Source: Geobacter sp. UBA6169
Lineage (GTDB): Bacteria; Desulfobacterota; Desulfuromonadia; Geobacterales; Pseudopelobacteraceae
Direction of reading: 5' to 3'
Length of the DNA stretch: 5,027 nucleotides
Assembly: GCA_002422265.1 (NCBI GenBank)
Contig: DIUB01000142.1
Coordinates: 9,202 to 14,228 of the forward strand
The notes under the pieces were generated by a model. That model searched no databases. It was not told the DNA's origin and saw nothing but the letters and a program-made list of their open reading frames with translations. Each line of letters begins with the position of its first letter. Within the stretch, counting starts at the first letter, position 1. This document shows positions 1 through 5,025 of the stretch, in pieces. The translations under genes were made by a program, and so were the position numbers.

Positions 1-776
1 GCCCGGTCGGAACGGAAGTTGAAGAAGATGATGCCGTCGCCGTCGTTGAGAGCAGCAGCCGGACCAATGACCGTGGGCAGCACGAATTCATCGGTGATAC
101 CGGCGGCATAGCTGGCACTGATCGCCTCGGCTGCAGAGGCGGCCTGGTTCCCCTGACCCAGCACCATGGCGTTGTAGGCCTTTTCCACACGTTCCCAGCG
201 GTTATCCCGGTCCATACCATAATAGCGACCGATAACGGTGGTGATCCTGCCGTGGCCGATCCGCTTGATCTCAGCTTCCAGCTCCTGCAGGTAGCCGGCA
301 CCACTCTGGGGCGGGGTATCGCGGCCGTCCAGCAGACAGTGGATACAGGTCTCTTTGACCCCCTGCTGCTTGGCAAGCTCAATCAGGGCATAGAGGTGAC
401 TGTTGTGGGAATGGACCCCGCCGTCTGACACCAGACCCGCAAGATGCAGACGTCCGCCGCTGCTCTTCACCTTGTTGATGCAGTCCAGCAGGGTCGGGTT
501 GGTGAAGAAATCACCATCCTGGATCGACTTGGTGATGCGGGTCAGATCCTGGTAGACGATCCGACCGGCCCCCAGGTTGAGGTGCCCTACCTCCGAGTTG
601 CCCATCTGACCGTCCGGCAGTCCCACTGCCATGCCGGAGGTGTGAATCCGGGTATGGGGGTAATCGGCCAGCAACCGGTCAAGGTTGGGTGTCTTGGCCT
701 GGGCCACGGCATTGTTGGCCGGATCAGGGTTGATCCCCCAGCCGTCAAGGATCATCAGCATCAGCGTTTTTTTCAT
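1..776 (-). CDS. gpmI: 2,3-bisphosphoglycerate-independent phosphoglycerate mutase, N-terminal half (runs off left edge)
   Basis: This enzyme interconverts 3- and 2-phosphoglycerate in cytosolic glycolysis and gluconeogenesis through a phosphoserine intermediate, using two Mn ions in the alkaline-phosphatase-type fold. I read 258 codons here; family members are about 510 residues, so the C-terminal half lies outside the window. Visible landmarks are the N-terminal metal-ligand motif LDGWG (D11), the nucleophile motif MGNSEVGH (S61), SDGGVHSH (H122), DGRDTPP (R152, D153), GRYYGMDRD (R184, R190) and FRSDR at the edge. All the catalytic and substrate-binding positions expected in this half are present. 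The ATG at 776 is preceded by AAGAGGAG with a 7-nt gap. The upstream adaptor gene stops 13 nt before this start, and its stop codon abuts the ribosome binding site, so the two are probably co-transcribed. A separate promoter inside the adaptor gene is possible but I did not see one. Confidence 0.97.
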   Translation of the reverse strand, partial: MKKTLMLMILDGWGINPDPANNAVAQAKTPNLDRLLADYPHTRIHTSGMAVGLPDGQMGNSEVGHLNLGAGRIVYQDLTRITKSIQDGDFFTNPTLLDCINKVKSSGGRLHLAGLVSDGGVHSHNSHLYALIELAKQQGVKETCIHCLLDGRDTPPQSGAGYLQELEAEIKRIGHGRITTVIGRYYGMDRDNRWERVEKAYNAMVLGQGNQAASAAEAISASYAAGITDEFVLPTVIGPAAALNDGDGIIFFNFRSDR

Positions 777-789
777 CTGCGCGCTCCTC

Positions 790-2001
790 TTAAAAACGGG
801 GGCCCATCGGTGACCCCATGCCGCTCTTCTTCTTTTTGCTGCCGTCAACCTGCTCGACGATCACCTCATCACCTTCTGTAAGCTCACCTTCCACCAGTTC
901 GGCAGATGAGGTATCCGTGAGTCCGGTCTTGATTGGTACGGCCAACGGGGCGCCTTCTTTTAACAGGTAAACCTGCTGCCCGGCTGGCTTGCCTTTAGCG
1001 CCGCCCTTTTGACTGGCACCGGCAGCCTGCGGCTTGCGGTTCTTTGTCTCATCAGCAGTCTTTGGTCTGAACCGGAGCGCTGCTGACGGGATCTTCAGCA
1101 CCTCATCCCTGCGGCCGGTTTCAATTGAGACGTTAGCGGTCATGCCCGGCTTCAGCTTCAACTCATGGTTGTCCACCTGCACTACCACCACATAGGTCAC
1201 CACATTCTGGACCGTAATCGGGGCCGAGCGGATCTGGGTCACCTTTCCTTTAAAGGTTCGATTCGGATAGGCATCAACCGAAAAACTGACCGGCTGCCCC
1301 AGCCGGGCCTGACTGATGTCGGCCTCGTCAACGCTGGTTTCGATCTGCATCTTGGTCAGATCCTGGGCAATGGTAAACAGAGTCGGGGTCTGGAACGAGG
1401 CGGCCACGGTCTGGCCCACATCCACACTGCGGGAGATCACCACCCCGTCCACCGGTGAACGAATGACCGAGTTTTTCAGATTCGTCTCAGCCAGCATCAG
1501 AGACCCACGGGTCTGTATCACCCCGGCCTCAGCCGCGCTGATCCCTGCCAGGGCCGCATCGTAGGCGGTCTGGGCCGCGTCAAAATCGCTCTGGGCAACA
1601 ATCCCCTGGGCGATCAGTTGTTTATTCCGTTCCAGGGTCCGCTTGGCATCGGCCAAAGTAACCCGGGCCTTTTGCAGGGTGGCCTGGGAATTTTGATGGT
1701 TACCCCTGGCCTGCTCGACCTGGGCAAGAAAGAGCGACGGATCCAGCTCGGCAATCACCTGACCTTTTGTTACTCGCGAGTCATAATCAACATAGCGCTT
1801 CTGAATGGTACCTGAAACCTGAGAGCCAACCTGAATAGTGGTTACCGGATTCACTGTACCGGTTGCTGAGATAACCGCAATAATGCTCCCTTTTTCCACT
1901 TTGGCGGTCTTGTAGCTGATCTTTGGGGGACGTTTGAGCAAAAACCAGGCGCTGCCGGCAGCCACAAGCAGCACTAAGCCTATAATGATGAGCTTTTTCA
2001 T
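790..2001 (-). CDS. macA: MacA-like periplasmic adaptor (membrane fusion protein, HlyD family) of an efflux pump
   Basis: This is a 403-residue membrane fusion protein that would bridge an inner-membrane transporter (a MacB-type ABC protein in the best-known case) and an outer-membrane TolC channel. Residues 1-22 form a signal anchor: MKK, then a hydrophobic stretch ending near L22. The first lipoyl half is at about 55-90 (VGSQVSG, then KGQVIAELDP). It is followed by an Ala/Gln-rich alpha-helical hairpin at about 90-175, the second lipoyl half (SPVDGVV, GQTVAAS), then beta-barrel and membrane-proximal domains. An odd Lys/Gly/Ala-rich insertion lies at about 318-345, and the tail contains KKKK. 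I chose the ATG at 2001 because it gives a standard signal anchor. A GTG at 2046 would add 15 residues but lies inside the terminator hairpin. There is no Shine-Dalgarno sequence before 2001, which fits a leaderless mRNA. No macB follows; gpmI does. The MacA assignment is by family resemblance and the substrate is unknown. Confidence 0.9.
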   Translation of the reverse strand: MKKLIIIGLVLLVAAGSAWFLLKRPPKISYKTAKVEKGSIIAVISATGTVNPVTTIQVGSQVSGTIQKRYVDYDSRVTKGQVIAELDPSLFLAQVEQARGNHQNSQATLQKARVTLADAKRTLERNKQLIAQGIVAQSDFDAAQTAYDAALAGISAAEAGVIQTRGSLMLAETNLKNSVIRSPVDGVVISRSVDVGQTVAASFQTPTLFTIAQDLTKMQIETSVDEADISQARLGQPVSFSVDAYPNRTFKGKVTQIRSAPITVQNVVTYVVVVQVDNHELKLKPGMTANVSIETGRRDEVLKIPSAALRFRPKTADETKNRKPQAAGASQKGGAKGKPAGQQVYLLKEGAPLAVPIKTGLTDTSSAELVEGELTEGDEVIVEQVDGSKKKKSGMGSPMGPRF

Positions 2002-2010
2002 AGTTTGTGC

Positions 2011-2039
2011 AGAGTACGCAGAAAAAAACCCCGTGTCAA
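2011..2039 (-). promoter_or_regulatory. Candidate sigma70 promoter for the macA-like gene, embedded in the terminator
   Basis: On the minus strand TTGACA (2034-2039) is followed by exactly 17 bp and TACTCT (2011-2016). The -35 is a perfect consensus; the -10 keeps the three most important bases (T, A and final T). The predicted start is A2004, three bases before the ATG at 2001, so the mRNA would be nearly leaderless. This would explain why no ribosome binding site precedes the adaptor gene. The -35 bases come from the loop and 3' arm of the terminator hairpin, and the T-tract lies in the spacer. Promoter function is inferred from motif spacing alone. Confidence 0.45.
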
Positions 2040-2052
2040 CCGACACGGGGTT
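2022..2052 (-). terminator. Intrinsic terminator (11-bp stem, 4-nt loop, 7-T tract)
   Basis: Read on the minus strand, AACCCCGTGTC (2052-2042), loop GGTT and GACACGGGGTT (2037-2027) form a perfect 11-bp stem, followed immediately by a T-run (2028-2022). The plus-strand reading lacks a T-run, so the terminator acts on leftward transcription. It would end the small transcript starting near 2186 and any uvrB read-through, because no other terminator lies between uvrB and this point. Confidence 0.9.
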
Positions 2053-2062
2053 CGTTACATGC

Positions 2063-2089
2063 GCCTGCCGATCGTTACTGACGGCAGGC
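2063..2089 (-). other. RNA hairpin between the short ORF and the terminator
   Basis: GCCTGCCG (2089-2082) and CGGCAGGC (2070-2063) form a perfect 8-bp stem with an 11-nt loop. The first stem base is the last base of the short ORF's TAG stop, so a ribosome terminating there would be expected to open the hairpin. The core GGCAGG (2069-2064) could instead pair with CCTGCC (2157-2152), just upstream of the ORF's ATG. No T-run follows, so this is not a second terminator. Confidence 0.6.
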
Positions 2090-2151
2090 TAACCTCGGCA
2101 ACCCTCCTTGCAGTGGGAAACCGGACGAATTCTGAAGCGCTCAGTCCACAT
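2089..2151 (-). CDS. Short ORF of 20 codons (candidate leader peptide or small protein)
   Basis: The ATG at 2151 is preceded by AAGGAG with an 8-nt gap, an excellent ribosome binding site, and the frame closes with TAG at 2089. The peptide begins MWTERFRIRPV and ends HCKEGCRG. It is basic, has two Cys separated by three residues, and contains overlapping Arg-X-Arg motifs (R5-F-R7 and R7-I-R9) followed by Pro10. It has no signal peptide or membrane segment. Its position between a strong promoter and a terminator, ahead of an efflux adaptor gene, resembles a leader peptide. Arg-X-Arg is known to stall ribosomes in the presence of macrolides, as in the ErmD leader. I do not recognise the peptide from any family, and translation is inferred only from the start-site signals. 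Confidence 0.55.
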   Translation of the reverse strand: MWTERFRIRPVSHCKEGCRG

Positions 2152-2192
2152 GGCAGGTTCTCCTTTCGGGCGGAGTTAATTGATGTATGTAA

Positions 2193-2221
2193 ATAGTAAT
2201 AGCTGCTATTACAAATGTCAA
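2193..2221 (-). promoter_or_regulatory. Strong sigma70 promoter of the small transcript
   Basis: TTGACA (2216-2221) is separated by exactly 17 bp from TACTAT (2193-2198), giving a predicted start near A2186. The promoter lies 26 nt after the uvrB stop codon and points leftward into the short ORF. It is the best promoter match in the window. Its spacer is almost entirely occupied by a perfect palindrome, so it is probably controlled by a DNA-binding regulator. Confidence 0.75.
2196..2212. promoter_or_regulatory. Perfect 17-bp palindromic operator inside the promoter spacer
   Basis: GTAATAGC, a central A and GCTATTAC form two perfect 8-bp half-sites. They cover most of the -35/-10 spacer and the first three bases of the -10 box. 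The element lies upstream of the predicted start, so it is unlikely to act as an RNA hairpin. A dimeric regulator bound here would block RNA polymerase, so repression is the simplest reading. MerR-type activation usually needs a spacer of 19-20 bp rather than 17. The regulator is not identifiable from this window. Confidence 0.6.
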
Positions 2222-2246
2222 CCAATGCCGCTTGCCGAAACACGCC

Positions 2247-4304
2247 TTACCGCAGCTTCAGCTCTGCATCCTCCAGCTGCTTGATCCTGTCCCGCAACTC
2301 GGCTGCCCTTTCAAAATCAAGCTCTTTAGCCGCAGCCAGCATCTCTTTGCGCATTTTTTTAATCAGCCTGGGGATCTGCTTCAGATCGCCGCCATAGTCA
2401 GGCAGTGACTCGGCTACCACCGGCAGGGTAACGTAGTCTTTTTCTGCGATGGACTCAAGTATGGTGCGCATCCCTTTCTTGACCGTCTCCGGCGTGATGC
2501 CGTGCTCGGCGTTGTAGGCCAGTTGCTTGGTACGGCGGCGCTCGGTCTCGTCAATGCAGGCCTGCATGGAGCGGGTAACCGTATCGGCGTACATCAGCAC
2601 CCGGCCATCTACATTACGGGCGGCCCGACCACAGGTCTGGATCAGGGAGCGGGTGGAGCGCAGGAACCCTTCCTTGTCGGCATCTAGGATCGCCACCAGG
2701 GAAACCTCCGGCAGATCCAACCCCTCCCGCAGCAGGTTGATCCCCACCAGCACGTCAAACTCACCCAGCCGTAAACTACGTAAAATCTGCATCCGCTCGA
2801 TGGTATCGATATCAGAATGCAGGTAACGCACCCGGATGCCCAGTTCCTGGTAGTAGTTGGTCAGTTCTTCAGCCAGGCGCTTGGTGAGTGTGGTCACCAG
2901 CACCCGCTCACCTCGGGCCACGGTCAGACGTACTTCGTGTAACAGATCATCCACCTGGCCAAAGTCACTCCCCCTCCCTGACCCTCCCCCGCTGGGGGAA
3001 GGCTGGGAGGGGGAAACCGCCGTAGCACGACGCACCTCGATCGGCGGATCAACCAGGCCGGTGGGCCGGATCACCTGTTCAACAAAGACGCCGCCAGCCT
3101 GCTCCAGTTCGTAGTCGGCCGGGGTGGCCGAGACATGCACCACCTGGTTGATGCGGGACTCGAACTCCTGAAAGTTCAGGGGCCGGTTATCCAGGGCCGC
3201 CGGCAGACGGAAACCGTACTCCACCAGGGTTTCCTTACGGCTACGATCGCCACGGTACATCCCGCCAACCTGGGGGATGGTAATGTGAGATTCATCGGTG
3301 AACAGCACAAAGTCATCAGGGAAGTAGTCGATCAGGGTGAAAGGCGGCTCACCGGGCTGGCGACCGTCCAGGTAGCGGGAGTAGTTCTCGATCCCCTGGC
3401 AGAAGCCCATCTCCTCCATCATCTCGATGTCGTAGTAAGTGCGCTGCTCAATCCGCTGGGCCTCCAGCAACTTGCCCTGACTCTTGAACAACCTGATCCG
3501 CTCCTCCAGATCCAGCCTGATCTGCTCCACGGCCCGCTCCAGGTTCTCTTTGGTGGAGACGTAGTGGGAGGCCGGAAAGATGGCAGCCTTGGAAAGCTTC
3601 TGCAACACGACTCCTCTCAGCGGGTCGATCTGGGAGATCGCCTCCACCTCGTCGCCAAAGAACTCGATCCGCAAGGCCCGCTCACTGTCATAGGCCGGGA
3701 AGACCTCGATCACATCCCCCCGCACCCGGAAGGTGCCGCGATGAAAGTCGGTGTCGTTGCGCTCGTACTGGATCTCCACCAGTTTTTTGAGCAGGGTGTC
3801 GCGGCCATAGTCATCCCCCTGGTGAAAGAAGATATGCATGGCCTGGTAGGCCTCCGGTGAGCCGATACCATAGATGCAGGAGACCGAGGCCACGATGATT
3901 ACATCCCGCCGGGTCAGGAGCGACCGGGTGGCTGAGTGGCGCAGCTTGTCAATCTCGTCATTGATGGCCGAGTCCTTCTCGATAAAGGTATCGGTGTTGG
4001 GCAAGTAGGCTTCCGGCTGGTAGTAATCGTAATAGGAAACGAAGAACTCCACCGCGTTGTCCGGAAACAGCTCCTTGAACTCGCCGTAGAGCTGGGCGGC
4101 CAGGGTCTTGTTGGGTGCCAGCACCAGGGCCGGACGACCGGTGCGAGCGATGACATTGGCCACGGTAAAGGTCTTGCCGGAGCCGGTCACCCCCAGCAGC
4201 ACCTGGTGTTTGTCGCCGCGCTCGATGCCGGCCACCAGCTCATCAATGGCCTGGGGCTGGTCACCGCGCGGGGTGTAGCTTGTGGTAAGGTTAAAGGTAG
4301 TCAT
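2247..4304 (-). CDS. uvrB: UvrABC excinuclease subunit B (nucleotide excision repair)
   Basis: UvrB receives damaged DNA from UvrA, verifies the lesion with its beta-hairpin and recruits UvrC for incision. The 685-residue protein is close to the family length of about 670. Seen in order: Walker A GVTGSGKT (K44, T45), the beta-hairpin region SYYDYYQPEAY (90-100), the Walker B-type DESH (337-340), VSATP, motif VI QTCGRAARN (556-564) and a C-terminal UVR motif (LDFERAAELRDRI), which contacts UvrC. One oddity is a Ser/Gly/Pro-rich segment at about 426-449 between IEVR and QVDDLL. E. coli UvrB has only about four residues there; most of the extra comes from a palindromic repeat. All helicase motifs are intact, so the protein is probably active. 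The ribosome binding site is weak, and the start lies 17 nt after the toxin stop, suggesting co-transcription and perhaps translational coupling. I saw no LexA-like box by eye. Confidence 0.98.
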   Translation of the reverse strand: MTTFNLTTSYTPRGDQPQAIDELVAGIERGDKHQVLLGVTGSGKTFTVANVIARTGRPALVLAPNKTLAAQLYGEFKELFPDNAVEFFVSYYDYYQPEAYLPNTDTFIEKDSAINDEIDKLRHSATRSLLTRRDVIIVASVSCIYGIGSPEAYQAMHIFFHQGDDYGRDTLLKKLVEIQYERNDTDFHRGTFRVRGDVIEVFPAYDSERALRIEFFGDEVEAISQIDPLRGVVLQKLSKAAIFPASHYVSTKENLERAVEQIRLDLEERIRLFKSQGKLLEAQRIEQRTYYDIEMMEEMGFCQGIENYSRYLDGRQPGEPPFTLIDYFPDDFVLFTDESHITIPQVGGMYRGDRSRKETLVEYGFRLPAALDNRPLNFQEFESRINQVVHVSATPADYELEQAGGVFVEQVIRPTGLVDPPIEVRRATAVSPSQPSPSGGGSGRGSDFGQVDDLLHEVRLTVARGERVLVTTLTKRLAEELTNYYQELGIRVRYLHSDIDTIERMQILRSLRLGEFDVLVGINLLREGLDLPEVSLVAILDADKEGFLRSTRSLIQTCGRAARNVDGRVLMYADTVTRSMQACIDETERRRTKQLAYNAEHGITPETVKKGMRTILESIAEKDYVTLPVVAESLPDYGGDLKQIPRLIKKMRKEMLAAAKELDFERAAELRDRIKQLEDAELKLR
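2970..3013. repeat. GC-rich palindromic repeat inserted in frame within uvrB
   Basis: CCCCCTCCC (2970-2978) and GGGAGGGGG (3005-3013) are exact inverted complements, and CCCCC (2986-2990) and GGGGG (2994-2998) form an inner stem around a 3-nt loop. The layout resembles the dispersed CCCTCCC/GGGAGGG palindromes found in many copies in several proteobacterial genomes, usually between genes. Here it is read through in uvrB and encodes about residues 431-445, within roughly 20 extra residues compared with E. coli UvrB. Membership of a dispersed family is inferred from memory of similar elements; only one copy is in this window. Confidence 0.7.
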
Positions 4305-4321
4305 AAAGGCACTCTGCCGTC

Positions 4322-4648
4322 CTACAACGGTAGCCCCAACTGTATTTTAATGGCCCGTTCTACCGCCTTTAAGTCCTGGTTGCTGATACTGCCGCCACAA
4401 CTTTGCAGACGTTGCTTATCGACCAAGATAAGTTGGTCGGCCATGGCCTTGTTTTCGGTGCCGTTAAAGGCAACAACCGCCTCACTCGGATAACATCTGC
4501 CGGTATTACTGGTAAGCGGAATCACCTGCACACGATTGAGGTGGGTGTTGGCAGCATTGTTGCTGACAATCACGGCAGGGAGAACCTTTCGCGTCTCAGA
4601 ACCGATCGAGGGATCAAAGTTGACCCACCAGACTTCACCTCTTTTCAT
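4322..4648 (-). CDS. Type II toxin, MazF/PemK-like mRNA interferase
   Basis: This 108-residue protein belongs to the MazF/PemK (CcdB-fold) family of ribosome-independent endoribonucleases, which cleave mRNA when the antitoxin is degraded. Visible signatures are RGEVWWVNFDP at the N-terminus, GSE at 16-18, LPAVIVSNN, VIPLTSN (T46 matches the conserved catalytic Thr) and KAMADQ. The strongly conserved Arg before the Pro (GSE....RP in E. coli MazF and B. subtilis EndoA) is Leu23 here, so RNase activity may be reduced or changed. The start at 4648 gives the standard family N-terminus. An ATG at 4723 in the same frame would add 25 unrelated residues deep inside the antitoxin gene. The toxin overlaps the antitoxin by 14 nt, the usual arrangement for translational coupling. 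Confidence 0.88.
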   Translation of the reverse strand: MKRGEVWWVNFDPSIGSETRKVLPAVIVSNNAANTHLNRVQVIPLTSNTGRCYPSEAVVAFNGTENKAMADQLILVDKQRLQSCGGSISNQDLKAVERAIKIQLGLPL

Positions 4649-4865
4649 CGGCGCTATCCCCCACAACACCGTTGGCCCAGGCAAGGGCGTCCGCTTCACG
4701 AACACGGTCAGCTGCCATTTCACTGTAGGCAGCGTCCAGATCGTTAGCTTTGAGCTTTGGCTTGATCAGCTCTTCGATGAACTTGCTGATATTACCACGG
4801 CCGACCACCCGGCACAGCTCATCATAGACCAGCTCGTTCAACGATATGGTCAGCTTCTTCTGCAT
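4635..4865 (-). CDS. Type II antitoxin with ribbon-helix-helix-like N-terminus
   Basis: This 76-residue protein is the presumed antitoxin of the overlapping MazF/PemK-type toxin. The N-terminal 38 residues (KKLTISLNELVYDEL, then SKFIEELIKPKL) look like a ribbon-helix-helix DNA-binding domain: a short strand, then two helices. The acidic, Ala-rich C-terminus (YSEMAADRVREADALAWANG to the end) resembles the flexible tail that wraps around PemK-type toxins. The start at 4865 has an excellent ribosome binding site, AAGAGGAGG, 5 nt upstream, much stronger than the toxin's; this fits antitoxin production in excess. It probably represses its own operon through the palindrome upstream. Family placement rests on pattern and on the toxin partner; the exact antitoxin subfamily is uncertain. 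Confidence 0.82.
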   Translation of the reverse strand: MQKKLTISLNELVYDELCRVVGRGNISKFIEELIKPKLKANDLDAAYSEMAADRVREADALAWANGVVGDSADEKR

Positions 4866-4884
4866 TGGCGCCTCCTCTTAATAC

Positions 4885-4928
4885 GTTATACCACCGATGT
4901 ATTACATACTACCACAGCATTAAATCAA
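4885..4928 (-). promoter_or_regulatory. Candidate promoter and autoregulatory operator of the toxin-antitoxin operon
   Basis: TTGATT (4923-4928), 18 bp and TAATAC (4899-4904) make a plausible promoter starting near 4892. The palindrome ATGTA-A-TACAT (4897-4907) covers its -10 box, where a ribbon-helix-helix antitoxin would be expected to bind. An alternative is an extended -10, TGGTATAAC (4885-4893). Two near-identical GTAGTAT/GTGGTAT repeats begin 18 nt apart (4912 and 4894), which could be extra half-sites. Function is inferred from position and symmetry. Confidence 0.45.
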
Positions 4929-4946
4929 AAACATGAATAAAAACGA

Positions 4947-4975
4947 TTGTCAGGGGGAAAAAATTTCTTCATACT
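4947..4975 (+). promoter_or_regulatory. Candidate plus-strand promoter for a gene beyond the right edge
   Basis: TTGTCA (4947-4952) and CATACT (4970-4975) are separated by 17 bp, with A/T-rich sequence upstream (4921-4943) that could act as an UP element. The predicted start is near 4982, just before a terminator-like hairpin. The promoter would be divergent from the toxin-antitoxin operon. Confidence 0.4.
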
Positions 4976-4987
4976 GCTGCGCAACCT

Positions 4988-5012
4988 AAGACGGGCCTAT
5001 GCCCGTCTTTTT
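4988..5012 (+). terminator. Terminator-like hairpin with T-run on the plus strand
   Basis: AAGACGGGC (4988-4996), loop CTAT and GCCCGTCTT (5001-5009) form a perfect 9-bp stem ending in TTTTT (5008-5012). The T-run exists only on the plus strand, yet no plus-strand gene lies upstream in this window. It stands between the candidate promoter at 4947-4975 and a ribosome binding site at 5020-5025, so it may be an attenuator in a very short leader or a block against antisense transcription. Confidence 0.7.
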
Positions 5013-5019
5013 CATTCTG

Positions 5020-5025
5020 AAGGAG
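5020..5025 (+). promoter_or_regulatory. Ribosome binding site of a plus-strand gene starting beyond the window
   Basis: AAGGAG lies 2 nt from the right edge, and a start codon would be expected within the next few bases. It is preceded by a promoter-like element and a hairpin. The gene itself is outside the window, so its identity is unknown. Confidence 0.45.

Larger units (their letters stand above)
2022..2186 (-). ncRNA. Predicted small leader transcript or sRNA carrying a 20-codon ORF
   Basis: A near-consensus promoter predicts a start at about A2186, and a strong terminator ends the RNA near 2022, giving about 165 nt. It contains a Shine-Dalgarno sequence, a 20-codon ORF and a hairpin before the terminator. 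The ORF region can itself fold: GTGG (2149-2146) or GGAC (2147-2144) can pair with CCAC (2116-2113) or GTCC (2126-2123), around CTGA (2144-2141) with TCAG (2135-2132). It could be an attenuating leader of the downstream efflux adaptor, a small-protein mRNA or a dual-function sRNA. I recognise no known riboswitch or Rfam family. The boundaries are predicted from motifs. Confidence 0.5.

Noticed and set aside
2002..2046. GTG at 2046 as the start of the macA-like protein
   Set aside because: It lies inside the terminator hairpin, has no ribosome binding site, and adds 15 residues ahead of an otherwise standard signal anchor.
2150..2185. GGAGAACCTGCC resembling the B12-box end of a cobalamin riboswitch
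   Set aside because: The rest of the cobalamin riboswitch consensus is absent; the upstream sequence is promoter, and the bases are better explained as a Shine-Dalgarno sequence and start region.
2055..2243. 62-codon minus-strand ORF across the uvrB-macA intergenic region
   Set aside because: It runs through the promoter and operator in a frame without a ribosome binding site; the 20-codon ORF has far better start signals.
3135..3860. 241-codon plus-strand ORF opposite uvrB
   Set aside because: It lies wholly within the well-supported uvrB gene on the other strand, has no recognisable domain, and is the usual antisense shadow in GC-rich DNA.
4649..4723. Extended toxin start at 4723
   Set aside because: It would add 25 residues with no family similarity and overlap the antitoxin by nearly 90 nt; the start at 4648 matches the family N-terminus.
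2196..4907. TGTAATA shared by the small-gene operator and the antitoxin operator, suggesting a common regulator
   Set aside because: Seven A/T-rich bases are too short to be meaningful, and the rest of the two palindromes differ (GTAATAGC arms versus ATGTA arms).
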